64,000 nucleotides of DNA. Source: Clostridium thermarum. GTDB taxonomy: Bacteria; Bacillota; Clostridia; Clostridiales; Clostridiaceae. Position 1 is the stretch's first letter; each line of letters begins with the position of its first letter. The DNA is taken from positions 1,572,001 to 1,636,000 of the forward strand of contig NZ_CP040924.1 in NCBI RefSeq assembly GCF_006351925.1, given 5' to 3'. The translations under genes were made by a program, and so were the position numbers. Below, piece by piece: positions 8,862-20,100 of the stretch. Under the pieces are notes generated by a model, which was not told the DNA's origin, made no database searches, and saw only the letters and a list, made by a program, of their open reading frames with translations.

Positions 8862-9908
8862 ATGGGTAGTGTTGTAGAATTTTCAGCGGTGAATACAAAG
8901 GTTAAGGCTTTGGAAGGGCGATTATTATCAAAGGAGCAAATAGGTGAGCTCATTGCTTGTAATAGTTATAAAGAGGCTCTAAGATTTTTAAAAACAAGTA
9001 CAAAGTACAGTGAAGCACTAGAGGGATACACTATTGAAGAATTGCATAGGGGTCAGCTGGAAGTTATTTTGAAAAAGCATTATATTAGAAATTTTACTAA
9101 GCTTATGCATTATTTAAGTGAAGACTATAAAAAACTTTTGAGAATTATTTTTATACGTTTCGAAGTTGAGGACATTAAAATTATATTAAGAGGAAAATAC
9201 ATAGAGCGAGAAAATGATGAACTATTAAACATGCTTAATTTTCAGTGTTCGCTGAGCACTGTAGACTACAATGAGTTGTTACAAGCCAATAGTGTTGGTG
9301 AAGTTGTGGAAAAGCTTAGAGGAACTGTATATTACAAGCACATAGCAAATTTGGTTAAAGATGTTGAGAAGGAAAGCCTATTTCAAATAGAAATGGCTTT
9401 GGACTTTGTCTACTTTATAATGCTCAGAAAATTCATAAAAAAGCTTCCTAAGGAGGACAGAGATGTAATTAGGAAGTTGAATGGTACTTATGCAGACCTT
9501 CTTAATATACAATGGATATTTAGGGGGATTAAATACTATAAATTAAAGCCTGAAATATTATTTAACTACACTATATATGATGGATGGAGATTAAAAAAAG
9601 AAGATATAAAGGCCTTATGCTATAGTGGAGACCTTAAGGAATTCTATAATAGGGTTAATAGTACCATTTATAAAGAAGTATTCTACAGGAGCAATTTCCA
9701 GGAATACCTTCTTGAAAAAGAAATATTGGCATATTTAAAAAAGATATATTTAAAATATAGTTCAGAGTTTAAGAGAAATATCTCTGTGGTATTGGCATAC
9801 CTTGAATTGGCGCTGCTAGAGTGTAGGGACATAATCAGTATTGTTGAAAATAAAAGATATAGTCAACTTGGAGAAGACATTATACAGTTTATTACTGCGA
9901 CAATTTGA
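8862..9908 (+). CDS. ntpC: V-type ATP synthase subunit C (AC39/d-like)
   Basis: This 348-residue, mostly helical protein fits subunit C (NtpC, the d/AC39 family). VNTKVKALEGRLLSKEQI near the N-terminus is the typical opening, and YADLLNIQWIFRGIKYYKL (about residues 208-226) is a conserved family segment. In the complex it is the socket that joins the central rotor shaft (D and F) to the membrane c-ring. It begins 3 bases after subunit H and ends 16 bases before the preferred start of subunit I. Confidence 0.9.
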   Translation: MGSVVEFSAVNTKVKALEGRLLSKEQIGELIACNSYKEALRFLKTSTKYSEALEGYTIEELHRGQLEVILKKHYIRNFTKLMHYLSEDYKKLLRIIFIRFEVEDIKIILRGKYIERENDELLNMLNFQCSLSTVDYNELLQANSVGEVVEKLRGTVYYKHIANLVKDVEKESLFQIEMALDFVYFIMLRKFIKKLPKEDRDVIRKLNGTYADLLNIQWIFRGIKYYKLKPEILFNYTIYDGWRLKKEDIKALCYSGDLKEFYNRVNSTIYKEVFYRSNFQEYLLEKEILAYLKKIYLKYSSEFKRNISVVLAYLELALLECRDIISIVENKRYSQLGEDIIQFITATI

Positions 9909-9924
9909 ATTATGGGGTGAGAAA

Positions 9925-11931
9925 ATGGCGATTGAAAAAATGGTAATGCTAAATATGGTGGGTCATATGGCGGATATAGACAAGGTGTCCAAGACAATTG
10001 TAAAAGCTGGTTATATGCAACCAGTTAGTGCTATTCAAGAAATAGACACCACAGATTTCACTGTGAAGACTACCGAGGACAACCTTGAGGTCTTGATGGA
10101 CGTTTGTTATATTAGACCCTATAGTTCAGAAAGAGATTATACAGAACTAGAAAGTAGGTTGGAGAAAATAAAAAGCATATGTCCCAAAGTTAAAATACAT
10201 GGATTAAAAAATAAGGAATTAATCTATGACTTTTCGACGCTTCAATCATCAATTTTTAGCCTATCTCTTAAGATAGAAAATGCCTATGAGAAGTTCTTAA
10301 GTAAACAGGCTGAAAAAGATAAGATTACAGAGATTTTAAAGAACTTGAAATTTATAAATGATCTGGACATTTCATTAGAAGATATAAATAACCTTAAGTA
10401 CATGGATTTTAGGGTTATGAAAATATCTACAGAAAATATGAAAAAACTAAAAGTTAATTATGAAAATATACCGTCCATTGCTATCAGCATATATAAGGAT
10501 GTAAGTTACGAGATAATATTTGCTTTTACTCCTTACATATTAATTGCTGAAGCTCATAGAATATTTAAATCACTGAATTGCGAATTAATACCCCAGCCAC
10601 CGGTGGAAAAGGGAACTCCTAGAGAAATCATAGAAATACTGCAGAAAAAGCTACAGACATTAAATGAAGAAATTCAACAATTGGACTTAGGCCTGAAACA
10701 AATAATAAAAGAGAACATGGAGATTGTTGCAATTTTAGATAAGAGCTTAGAACTAGAGATTAAAAGCAACCAAATTAAGAATACAATGGCTTGCACAAAT
10801 GATTTTTTTTACTTTTCAGGTTGGATACCACAGAGATTTGTAAGCTATATTAAAAAAGAACTTAGTTTTTGTGAGGAAAGACTTATCATTACTGAAAAGG
10901 AAGCCAAGGAAGTAAGTAAGAGTATAGTTCCACCAACCTGCTTAAAGAATAATGTTTTAGCTAAGCCCTTTGAAAGCATGGTGGCTATGTATGGGATTCC
11001 ATCCTATGACGAAGTTGATCCAACCTTCTTTTTAGCAGTAAGTTATATGCTTCTCTTTGGTGCTATGTTTGGTGATGTGGGACAAGGATTAATCTTTGTT
11101 CTGGCTGGAATTTTCCTCATGCATAAGATGAGACGTCCCAACCTAGGTGGGGTTCTACTTAGAATGGGAATAAGTTCTACCATCTTTGGTTTTGCCTACG
11201 GCAGTGTCTTTGGCTTTGAAGAACTTCCTCATTTTTTGGCAGAACTTTTAGGCACTGAGGAGATGCCTCATTTTTTCATAAGACCTATGGAAAACATAAT
11301 GGATACTCTCCTTTACGGAGTAATATTAGGCTGCATATTACTTATCATCAGTTATATATACAGTTTAATTAACAGCTATAAAAAAAGAGATGCTAAGAGG
11401 GGGATATTTGGCAAGGAAGGTCTGGTAGGAATGCTGTTCTTTATAGCAGTACTAGCCTTTGCTTACAGTAAATTTCAAGGATTATATATGATAAGTGACA
11501 AACTATGGATCACATTTTTCATACTGGCTTTGGTGCTTATGCTGTTGCATGAGCCGCTTGGGAATCTGCTTGAGGGCAAAAGGCCCTTGTTTGAAGAAAG
11601 TAAGACAGATTACTTTGTAGAAGGAGGCTTCGGAATAATAGAAGTCTTAATAAGCCTTTTTTCTAACATTCTCTCATTTATAAGAGTGGGTGCTTTTGCT
11701 TTAAACCACGTGGGACTATTTATGGCTTTTACTGCTTTAGCCAAGATGATGCGGGGCAGTGGTAGTATTTTTATGTATATACTTGGTAATATTGTCATCA
11801 TAGGCCTTGAAGGCTTGATAGTATTTATCCAGGGCTTGAGGCTAGAGTACTATGAACTCTTCAGCAAGTATTTTGAAGGGGGCGGCGTAGAGTTTCAAGC
11901 AGTAAAAATAAACGACAGCTTTATAAATTAA
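9925..11931 (+). CDS. ntpI: V-type ATP synthase subunit I (a-subunit)
   Basis: This 668-residue protein has a soluble N-terminal half of alpha/beta and coiled-coil character and a C-terminal membrane half with about seven helices, as in NtpI/VatI. The membrane part opens around MVAMYGIPSYDEVDPTFFLA. The functional arginine is probably in ILSFIRVGAFALNHVG near residues 585-600, which faces the rotor glutamate. The ORF can be extended upstream into subunit C, but ATG 9925 sits after TATGGGGTGAG and gives the usual MAIEKM start. Subunit K follows 19 bases downstream. Confidence 0.93.
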   Translation: MAIEKMVMLNMVGHMADIDKVSKTIVKAGYMQPVSAIQEIDTTDFTVKTTEDNLEVLMDVCYIRPYSSERDYTELESRLEKIKSICPKVKIHGLKNKELIYDFSTLQSSIFSLSLKIENAYEKFLSKQAEKDKITEILKNLKFINDLDISLEDINNLKYMDFRVMKISTENMKKLKVNYENIPSIAISIYKDVSYEIIFAFTPYILIAEAHRIFKSLNCELIPQPPVEKGTPREIIEILQKKLQTLNEEIQQLDLGLKQIIKENMEIVAILDKSLELEIKSNQIKNTMACTNDFFYFSGWIPQRFVSYIKKELSFCEERLIITEKEAKEVSKSIVPPTCLKNNVLAKPFESMVAMYGIPSYDEVDPTFFLAVSYMLLFGAMFGDVGQGLIFVLAGIFLMHKMRRPNLGGVLLRMGISSTIFGFAYGSVFGFEELPHFLAELLGTEEMPHFFIRPMENIMDTLLYGVILGCILLIISYIYSLINSYKKRDAKRGIFGKEGLVGMLFFIAVLAFAYSKFQGLYMISDKLWITFFILALVLMLLHEPLGNLLEGKRPLFEESKTDYFVEGGFGIIEVLISLFSNILSFIRVGAFALNHVGLFMAFTALAKMMRGSGSIFMYILGNIVIIGLEGLIVFIQGLRLEYYELFSKYFEGGGVEFQAVKINDSFIN

Positions 11932-11950
11932 AATATTTGGAGGGATAAGT

Positions 11951-12376
11951 ATGATTATAATTTCTTTATTAACATTTATATTAGTAGTTTCAACAGTGAC
12001 CTATGGCTTGGTTCAAAAATCTAAGGCGGACTTGTGTGGGAAGGCACGGCTAAAAAAGGCAATAGGCATCAATCTCGCAATGTTTATTCCGGTTATGTGC
12101 GGAGCCTTGATTTTATTGATACCCGATGTGGTAAGGGCAGCTGGTGATGCAGGACTTTCAAATCCACAAGGCTTAGGCTATTTGGCTGCTGCCTTGAGTA
12201 CGGGCCTTGCGACCATAGGTACAGGTTATGCGGTTGGAACTGTAGGCTCAGCAGCCTTGGGCGCTGTTTCTGAAGATCCTAAACTATTTGGTAAGACACT
12301 TATCTATGTGGGACTAGGAGAAGGTATTGCCATTTACGGTCTTATTATTTCAATTATGATACTAAATACTCTATAG
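11951..12376 (+). CDS. ntpK: V-type ATP synthase subunit K (c-ring proteolipid)
   Basis: This 141-residue protein has four hydrophobic segments: about 3-21, 41-61, 75-99 and 114-139. The last two form the conserved glycine-rich c-subunit hairpin (TGYAVGTVGSAALGA...EDPKLFGK), with the ion-carrying Glu124 in VGLGEGIAIYGL. The first two do not look like a duplicated hairpin, so there is one carboxylate per four helices. By hand alignment to Enterococcus hirae NtpK, the sodium ligand Gln110 corresponds to Val95 here and the ET pair is EG, which argues against that sodium site. This N-terminally extended form is familiar from clostridial ATP synthase subunit C proteins. Confidence 0.92.
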   Translation: MIIISLLTFILVVSTVTYGLVQKSKADLCGKARLKKAIGINLAMFIPVMCGALILLIPDVVRAAGDAGLSNPQGLGYLAAALSTGLATIGTGYAVGTVGSAALGAVSEDPKLFGKTLIYVGLGEGIAIYGLIISIMILNTL

Positions 12377-12387
12377 GTGAATTTTAA

Positions 12388-12696
12388 ATGAAGACATTTT
12401 TGATCAGTGATAATGTGGATACTTACGTTGGACTAAGGATAGCAGGAATCAATGGTATTGTACTGCACAATAAGGACGAAATTGAATTCATAATGGATAA
12501 ACTCATACAGGATAAGGAATTAGGAATCATTATTTTAACTGAAAAAGCCGCTGCTGTTGTGCAGGACAAGTTAAGGGAAATAAAGCTAAGAAGTACCTTG
12601 CCGCTTATAGTTGAGATACCGGACAGGCATGGCAGCTATAAGGGAAAAGATGCAATGTTAAATTATATTAAGGATTCAATAGGCTTAAAAATATGA
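12388..12696 (+). CDS. V-type ATP synthase subunit F
   Basis: This 102-residue protein matches subunit F (called NtpG in Enterococcus). It has a Rossmann-like beginning KTFLISDNVDTYVGLRIAGI and the conserved PLIVEIPDRHGS near residues 72-83. It sits on the central stalk with subunit D and modulates hydrolysis. It starts 11 bases after subunit K behind AGGTGAA, and its TGA stop overlaps the ribosome site of subunit E. Confidence 0.92.
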   Translation: MKTFLISDNVDTYVGLRIAGINGIVLHNKDEIEFIMDKLIQDKELGIIILTEKAAAVVQDKLREIKLRSTLPLIVEIPDRHGSYKGKDAMLNYIKDSIGLKI

Positions 12697-12706
12697 GGTG
12701 ATATAT

Positions 12707-13315
12707 TTGACTACTATTGAAGATAAAATCAGACTATTTTCAAAAATTATATACGACAAGATTAAGGCAGATAAACAAGCCGAATTTGATAGCTTTGAAA
12801 GGGAAAGAGAACAGAAATTAGAGGAACTTAAGAAACATTTGGAGGAGAATACCCAGGAAGAGATAAAGGAAGCTTCTAAAAAGGCCAAGTTAAAGGCGGT
12901 AGAAAAGATATCAAAAGAGAAAATCAAGTTTCAGCAGATGCAAATGTCCCTTAGGGAAGATATGCAGAAGCAAATCAACCAGGCCCTGGAAAAAAGAATA
13001 CTTGACTATGTAGAAACAGCTGAATATGAGAACTTGTCTTTGAAGTTGTTGGAAGATGTAATAGATAAGTTGGGAGAGGATAATTACATTTTATATCTGA
13101 CGAGAAAAGATGGGGAGCGGCTCAGTGAAAAAATAATTTCTTTTTGCTGTGGTAAAGGTGTAGCAATAGTGATAAGGGAAGCTGAGAATGATATTTTAGG
13201 TGGCTTCCTCCTAGAAGATAGCGATAGAAAATATAGAATTGACAATTCCTTGAGTAATAAGTTGCTTCAGTTAAGGGACTTTATAGGGTTGAGTATCAAC
13301 GAGAGCTTGAGATAG
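12707..13315 (+). CDS. ntpE: V-type ATP synthase subunit E (peripheral stalk)
   Basis: This 202-residue protein has a long charged N-terminal helix (KADKQAEFDSFEREREQKLE onward, to about residue 100) and a C-terminal globular domain, the NtpE layout. It pairs with subunit H to form the peripheral stalk. I choose TTG 12707, 6-9 bases after GAGGTGA, over the GTG at 12698, which is inside the ribosome site; this yields MTTIEDKIRLF. It starts 10 bases after subunit F. Confidence 0.88.
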   Translation: MTTIEDKIRLFSKIIYDKIKADKQAEFDSFEREREQKLEELKKHLEENTQEEIKEASKKAKLKAVEKISKEKIKFQQMQMSLREDMQKQINQALEKRILDYVETAEYENLSLKLLEDVIDKLGEDNYILYLTRKDGERLSEKIISFCCGKGVAIVIREAENDILGGFLLEDSDRKYRIDNSLSNKLLQLRDFIGLSINESLR

Positions 13316-13326
13316 GGGGGAAAGCG

Positions 13327-15114
13327 GTGGAAGGTAGAAATAAAAAAGGTTATATATGTGGTATAAACGGACCGGTAGTTGTGGCTGAGAAGATGACAGG
13401 TTTTGGCATGAGAGAGATGGTTATGGTTGGTGAGAAAAAGTTAATAGGCGAAATAATAATACTTGAAGGTGATAATGCAACTATACAAGTTTATGAAGAA
13501 ACCGCTGGCCTAAAGGTTGGGGAGGAAATAACCGCAACAGGAAGACCACTTAGTTTAAAGCTTGGGCCAGGTATACTGGGCAATATTTTTGACGGTATAC
13601 AACGGCCACTATTGAGAATAGATGAAATTTCTCAGGGGTTTATCCCTGAGGGCATAGGTCTTATAACCTTGGACAGTGATAAATTGTGGGATGTAGAAGT
13701 AACCGTTGAAGAAGGCCAATATCTTAAAGCGGGCAGTGTATATGCTGTTGTTCAGGAAACGCCTTTAATAAAGCATAAGCTAATGTTACCGCCGGGGATG
13801 GAAGGCACAGTAACAAAAGCACTGCCAAGTGGATCTTATAATATAGAAACAAAGATAATAGCTATAAAGCATAGCTATGGAACAGAAGAGCTCAAATTGT
13901 ATCAGATGTGGCCCGTCAGAGTTCCCAGACCGGTAAGGTGCAGAAAATCCATAGAAATACCATTGATTACCGGTCAAAGAATACTGGATACTTTCTTTCC
14001 CATAGCTAAAGGAGGGACTGTTGCTATACCCGGTGGTTTTGGTACGGGAAAAACCATGACCCAACACCAGCTTGCCAAGTGGTCTGATGCAGATGTCATC
14101 GTATATATAGGCTGCGGAGAAAGAGGCAATGAGATGACAGAAGTGTTGGAAGATTTCCCTAAGTTAGTGGATCCTAAAACCGGACTCCCCTTGATGAAAA
14201 GAACGGTTTTGATAGCAAATACCTCAAATATGCCGGTTGCTGCAAGAGAAGCCAGCATCTACACCGGAATTACAATTGCTGAATACTATCGAGATATGGG
14301 ACTTCATGTAGCAATAATGGCAGATTCTACCTCCAGATGGGCTGAGGCACTGAGGGAGATTTCCGGAAGATTGGAAGAGATGCCTGCGGAGGAGGGATAT
14401 CCGGCTTATTTATCCTCTAGGTTGGCTGAATTTTATGAAAGAGCCGGATATGTTGAGAATTTAAATGGAACTGATGGATCCATAACAGTAATAGGGGCAG
14501 TATCCCCTGCCGGTGGAGACTTTTCTGAACCTGTTACCCAAAATACAAAACGATTTGTAAGTGCTTTTTTAAGTCTAGACAGAAAACTGGCTTATTCAAG
14601 ACACTATCCCGCAATAAACTGGTTATCCAGCTATAGCGGTTACATTCCACTGCTAAAGGAATGGTACGAGGAAAATGTGGCAAAGGATATGATACCTTCA
14701 AGAAATAAAATGATGAAGATATTATCGGAAGAAAGTAAACTCCAGGAGATAGTAAAGCTGGTTGGCGAGGACGTGCTGCCGGATGATCAAAGACTGATCT
14801 TGGAGACAGCTAAACTCATAAAGGTAGCATTTCTTCAGCAAAATGCCTATCATGCTGAAGACACTTATGTGCCGCTGAATAAGCAATATAAAATGCTGAA
14901 GGTCATTGAGAAATTTTATGACCTGGCATACAAGAACATAAAAATTGGAGCTCCCATCTCCAAGGTCAAGGATAAGAGCATTTTTGAAGAGATCAATAAA
15001 ATGAAATACAATGTTTCCAATACAGATCTATCAAAACTAGATGAACTTGAGAATAGGATAGAAAGTTTTTATGAAGGGCTATATAAGAATTATGAACAGG
15101 AGGGACTGCTTTGA
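13327..15114 (+). CDS. ntpA: V-type ATP synthase subunit A (catalytic)
   Basis: This 595-residue catalytic subunit has the Walker A loop GGFGTGKT near residues 236-243, the A-specific bulge domain in residues 110-200 and the catalytic-site signature [20 protein letters not shown] near residues 323-342. [16 protein letters not shown] follows. The start is GTG 13327 behind a strong GGGGGGAAAG site. Its TGA overlaps the TTG start of subunit B, implying translational coupling. Together with B it forms the A3B3 head. Confidence 0.97.
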   Translation: MEGRNKKGYICGINGPVVVAEKMTGFGMREMVMVGEKKLIGEIIILEGDNATIQVYEETAGLKVGEEITATGRPLSLKLGPGILGNIFDGIQRPLLRIDEISQGFIPEGIGLITLDSDKLWDVEVTVEEGQYLKAGSVYAVVQETPLIKHKLMLPPGMEGTVTKALPSGSYNIETKIIAIKHSYGTEELKLYQMWPVRVPRPVRCRKSIEIPLITGQRILDTFFPIAKGGTVAIPGGFGTGKTMTQHQLAKWSDADVIVYIGCGERGNEMTEVLEDFPKLVDPKTGLPLMKRTVLIANTSNMPVAAREASIYTGITIAEYYRDMGLHVAIMADSTSRWAEALREISGRLEEMPAEEGYPAYLSSRLAEFYERAGYVENLNGTDGSITVIGAVSPAGGDFSEPVTQNTKRFVSAFLSLDRKLAYSRHYPAINWLSSYSGYIPLLKEWYEENVAKDMIPSRNKMMKILSEESKLQEIVKLVGEDVLPDDQRLILETAKLIKVAFLQQNAYHAEDTYVPLNKQYKMLKVIEKFYDLAYKNIKIGAPISKVKDKSIFEEINKMKYNVSNTDLSKLDELENRIESFYEGLYKNYEQEGLL

Positions 15115-16493
15115 AAAAGGAATACTTAATCCTGGACAAGATAAAAGGTCCTCTTCTAATACTCTCAGGAGTTGAAAATGCTGCCTATGACGAGATGGTA
15201 GATATAGTTGTAGAGGGAAGATACCGAAAAAAAGGAAGGGTAGTTCAAATATATGAAGACAAGGTTGTCATTCAGATATTTGAGGCAACAACAGGGATGT
15301 CTGTAGACAACTGTGCTGTTACCTTCACCGGACGTCCCCTGGAAATAGCATTGAGCAGAGAAATACTGGGTCGTGAATTTAATGGTATCGGTGCTCCACG
15401 GGATGGAGGAAATGAAATCTACAGCAGCAAAAAATATAACATCAACGGTAGGCCAATGAATCCAGTTGCCAGAAAATATCCAAGAAACTATATCCAGACG
15501 GGAATTTCCTCCATAGATTGTTTAACCACACTCATAAGGGGGCAGAAGTTGCCTATATTTACTGGTAATGGGATGCCTCATAACGAACTGGCCTCTCAGA
15601 TTATTAGACAGGCGACCATCAGTGGAGCCAATAGTGAAAACTTTGCAATAGTTTTTGCGGCCATGGGCCTAAAACATGATGATGCAGATTTTTTCAGAAG
15701 GAGCTTTCTAGAAGCCGGAGTATTAGACCGAGTGGTTACATACATGAACTTGGCTGATGACCCAATTGTTGAAAGAATTACAACACCCCGCTGTGCCCTT
15801 ACAGCAGCAGAATACCTTGCCTTTGAAGAAGGCATGCACATTTTAGTAATCATGAATGACCTCACAAATTACTGCGAAGCTTTGAGAGAAATATCTTCTT
15901 TAAAAGAAGAAGTGCCTAGCAGAAAGGGCTACCCCGGATATCTATATTCAGATTTGGCCTCCCTTTATGAAAGAGCCGGTATGATGGAGGGGAAAAACGG
16001 ATCAATAACTCAGATACCAATAGTGTCCATGCCAAATGACGATATTACACACCCCATACCTGATTTAACGGGCTTTATTACTGAAGGCCAAATAGTTCTC
16101 AGCAGAGCCTTGTACCAAAAGGACTTATATCCACCGGTGAATATACTGCCTTCACTGTCCAGACTGATGAAGGATGGCATAGGTGAAGGATATACCAGGG
16201 AAGACCATGCAGAAGTGGCCAGCCAAATCTTTTCAGCCTATTCCAGAGTACAGGAAATAATAGCTCTGGCTCAAGTAATAGGGGAAGATGAACTTTCAGA
16301 TACAGATAAGTTATATATGGAATTTGGCAGAGCCCTGGAAGAGAAGTTTCTAAAACAAGGCTATGAGGAAAACAGAACCATAACAGAAACTCTTGACATA
16401 GCCTGGAAGGTACTTTCAATACTGCCTAAAACGGAACTTGACAGAATCAGCCCAGCCATTATTGAAAAATACTATTTAATTCTTAATCAGTAA
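15111..16493 (+). CDS. ntpB: V-type ATP synthase subunit B (non-catalytic)
   Basis: This 460-residue protein matches subunit [37 protein letters not shown] in place of a Walker A loop, and the conserved [15 protein letters not shown]. It lacks a GxxxxGKT loop, as expected of the non-catalytic partner. The start is TTG 15111 after CAGGAGGG, overlapping the A stop by 4 bases. Subunit D starts 13 bases downstream. Confidence 0.97.
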   Translation: MKKEYLILDKIKGPLLILSGVENAAYDEMVDIVVEGRYRKKGRVVQIYEDKVVIQIFEATTGMSVDNCAVTFTGRPLEIALSREILGREFNGIGAPRDGGNEIYSSKKYNINGRPMNPVARKYPRNYIQTGISSIDCLTTLIRGQKLPIFTGNGMPHNELASQIIRQATISGANSENFAIVFAAMGLKHDDADFFRRSFLEAGVLDRVVTYMNLADDPIVERITTPRCALTAAEYLAFEEGMHILVIMNDLTNYCEALREISSLKEEVPSRKGYPGYLYSDLASLYERAGMMEGKNGSITQIPIVSMPNDDITHPIPDLTGFITEGQIVLSRALYQKDLYPPVNILPSLSRLMKDGIGEGYTREDHAEVASQIFSAYSRVQEIIALAQVIGEDELSDTDKLYMEFGRALEEKFLKQGYEENRTITETLDIAWKVLSILPKTELDRISPAIIEKYYLILNQ

Positions 16494-16506
16494 AAGGGGG
16501 TTACAC

Positions 16507-17121
16507 ATGGAAAACATTGCGCCTACCAAATCCAATCTCATAAGTGCTCAGAGCTCTTTGGAGTTTTCCCAAAAGGGCTATGAGCTTTTGGATAAAAAAC
16601 GAAATGTACTTATTCGAGAGATGATGTCTTATGTTGATAGGGCAGAAAGGCTTCAAAATAGTGTAAATGACATTTTCGGAGCTGCATATGATGCGCTGAG
16701 AAAGGCTAATATTACCGTAGGAATCTCCACAGTAGAGGATATAGCCTTAGCAATACCAGAGGAGAAAAACTTTGACATTATATATAAAAGTGTTATGGGC
16801 GTTGAGGTTCCTCATATAAGGTACACCAAGAAAGAAATTCAGCCTGAATATGGCTTTTATAGGAGCAATTCTGCTATGGACCTTGCCTACGAAAAGTTTA
16901 ATGAGGTAAAGTATCTTATTTATGAGTTGGCAGAAGTGGAAAATGCCATTTTTAAACTGGCCATGGAGATCAAGAAGACCCAAAAAAGAGCTAATGCACT
17001 GGAAAATATACAAATTCCTAAATTCAAGGAGATCGTAAAGTATATTGGAGAAGTACTGGAGGAGAAAGAAAGAGAGGATTTTTTCAGACTCAAGGTGGTT
17101 AAGAACAATAAAGAGAGTTAA
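16507..17121 (+). CDS. ntpD: V-type ATP synthase subunit D (central stalk)
   Basis: This 204-residue protein is the helical rotor shaft. The family signature APTKSNLISAQSSLEFSQKG opens the protein, and the second helix of the antiparallel coiled coil includes KKTQKRANALENIQIPKF near the C-terminus (about residues 158-175). It is the last V-ATPase gene. The next gene is 78 bases away in the same direction and may be cotranscribed, since I see no terminator in the gap. Confidence 0.95.
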   Translation: MENIAPTKSNLISAQSSLEFSQKGYELLDKKRNVLIREMMSYVDRAERLQNSVNDIFGAAYDALRKANITVGISTVEDIALAIPEEKNFDIIYKSVMGVEVPHIRYTKKEIQPEYGFYRSNSAMDLAYEKFNEVKYLIYELAEVENAIFKLAMEIKKTQKRANALENIQIPKFKEIVKYIGEVLEEKEREDFFRLKVVKNNKES

Positions 17122-17199
17122 TAGTTAATTGACTCTGAAATTTTTTGGTGTTAGAATTTGCTAAGAATATATTTTTTTATTACAAGTGGGGTAGATTAA

Positions 17200-20100
17200 A
17201 TGGAGGAAAAGTATCATTTGGGGATGGATGTAGGATCAACCACAGTTAAGATGGTAATATTAGATAAGAACTATAAAATAGTTTTTAGCGAATACAGGAG
17301 ACACTTTTCTGATATAAAAAAGACCATAATAGATTTATTTCAGGAAGCATATGATAGGTTTTCAAATAGTGAAGTGACGATTATGGTAACAGGCTCCGGA
17401 GGAATGTCTGTTTCAAAATGGATGAATATATCATTTATTCAGGAGGTTATTGCCTGTACTCATACTGTTGAAACTTATATACCTGAAACTGATGTGGCAA
17501 TCGAGTTAGGGGGAGAAGATGCCAAAATAACATATTTTAAAGGTGGACTAGAGCAGAGGATGAATGGGACCTGTGCCGGGGGAACCGGGGCATTTATTGA
17601 TCAGATGGCCTCTCTCCTCCAAACCGATGCCTTAGGCTTAAACGAGCTGGCCAAGAATTATAAGGTCATTTATCCTATAGCTGCCCGCTGCGGGGTTTTT
17701 GCTAAGACTGATATTCAGCCCTTACTAAATGAGGGAGCTGCCAAAGAAGATATTGCAGCATCTATATTTCAATCCGTAGTAAATCAAACTATCAGCGGTC
17801 TTGCCTGTGGGAAACCAATTAAAGGAAATGTTGCCTTTTTAGGCGGTCCCTTATACTTTTTATCTGAACTGAGAAAAAGATTTAAAGAAACCTTGAACTT
17901 AAACGAAGAACAGGTTATTTTTCCTGAAAACTCTCAACTTTTTGTAGCCATGGGTGCAGCACTTAAGTCTTCAGACCTATTGCCGCAGCTTTTCTCCGAT
18001 GTTATAAACAGGGTATCGTCCATTGGTGAGGTTAAAGATGTAGAAATCCCAAGACTTAGACCCCTCTTTAAGGATGAAGAGGAACTGGCGGAGTTTAAAG
18101 CAAGACATAAGGAACATAGAGCGGTAAGGGGAGATTTAACCTCCTACTCAGGAAAGGCCTACATAGGCATAGATGCGGGATCTACAACAACAAAGGCAGT
18201 ACTCATCGGTGATGAGGGACAGCTTTTATACTCATACTATGGCAGCAATCAAGGAAGTCCTTTGAATCAGGTTGTTTTTATATTAAAGGACCTGTATAGC
18301 AAACTGCCAGAAAAGGTGGTAATAGCTAATGCTGCTGTAACCGGCTATGGTGAGGCTTTAATCCAGGAGGCCTTAAAAGTAGATATCGGCGAAATTGAAA
18401 CCATTGCTCACTATAAGGCAGCAGATTTTTTCCTTCCCGGAGTTGACTTTATATTAGATATTGGTGGACAAGATATGAAGTGTTTGAGAATAAAGGATGG
18501 GGTTATAGACAGTATTTTATTAAATGAGGCTTGTTCCTCAGGCTGCGGTTCCTTTATAGAAACCTTTGCCCATTCCTTGAGTATGTCTGTAGATAGCTTT
18601 GCAAAGGAAGCTTTGAAGTCTCAACATCCGGTGGACCTTGGTTCAAGATGCACTGTTTTCATGAACTCCAGAGTCAAGCAGGCTCAAAAGGAAGGAGCCT
18701 CTGTGGGAGATATATCCGGAGGTCTATCCTATTCGGTAATAAAAAATGCCCTGCAAAAGGTTATTAAGATTAGAAACTCGGAAGAAATGGGAAAGAAGAT
18801 AATTGTGCAAGGAGGTACCTTTTACAACGATGCGGTACTTAGAAGTTTCGAGCTTGTGGCCGGCAGAAATGCTGTACGTCCTGACATTGCAGGCCTTATG
18901 GGGGCTTTTGGGGCAGCGTTGATTGCCATGGAAAGATGGTCTGAAGGACATACAAGCAGCATCCTTGGGGAAGATATGTTGGAGGACTTCAAGTACGAAA
19001 GCTCTATGAAACGCTGCGGCCTTTGCGGAAACAATTGTCTGTTAACTATCAATATTTTCAATGATGGGGGACAATTCATATCCGGAAACCGATGTGAAAG
19101 AGGTCTGGGCATTGTAGAGAAAAAAGAGGAAATACCTAACCTCTATGATTATAAGTATAAGAGGCTTTTTAAATATAAACCGCTGAAAAAGGAAGAAGCG
19201 AAAAGAGGTACAGTTGGTATACCTAGGGTTCTAAATATCTATGAAAATTATCCCTTCTGGTTTACACTGTTTACCAGCTTGGGCTTTAGAGTAGAGCTTT
19301 CACAAAGGTCATCCAAGGAAGTGTATGAGTTGGGAATTGAGACAATACCTTCAGAATCTGTATGCTATCCAGCCAAAATAGTTCATGGACACATAATGAG
19401 TTTATTTAACAGAGGTATTGATTTTATATTTTATCCTTCAATCCCCTTTGAGAGGAAGGAGGATAAAAATGCGGACAACCATTATAACTGTCCTATAGTT
19501 ACATCTTATCCTGAAGTCATTAAGAATAACATGGATATTTTAAAGGAAAGAAAAATTCTATTTATGAATCCTTTCTTTTCATTAAATAATAAGGAAAAAC
19601 TAAAAGTGAGGATTTTTGACGAATTAAGGAGTTTTAACCTTACCCGGAAAGAAGTTGATCTTGCTGTAGAAGCGGCCTGGAGTGAAAGAGATAACTTTGA
19701 GCGAGATATAAGGGCTAAGGGAGAAGAAACTTTGGAATACTTAAAGAAGACGGGTAAGAAGGGCATAGTGCTTAGTGGACGCCCATATCACATTGATCCT
19801 GAAATAAACCATGGCATACCCAATATTATTACAGGTTTTGGTATGGCCGTGTTAACAGAGGATTCCGTGGGTCACTTGGCTACTGTTGAAAGACCTTTGA
19901 GGGTAGTAGATCAATGGGTTTACCATTCCAGACTATATAGGGCTGCAACCTTTGTGGCTTCCCAGGATAATCTGGAATTAATTCAGTTAAATTCTTTTGG
20001 CTGCGGCTTAGATGCGGTAACCACAGACCAGGTTCAGGAAATATTGCAGGAAAAGGGGAAAATTTACACTGTATTAAAGATTGACGAGGGCAACAACCTG

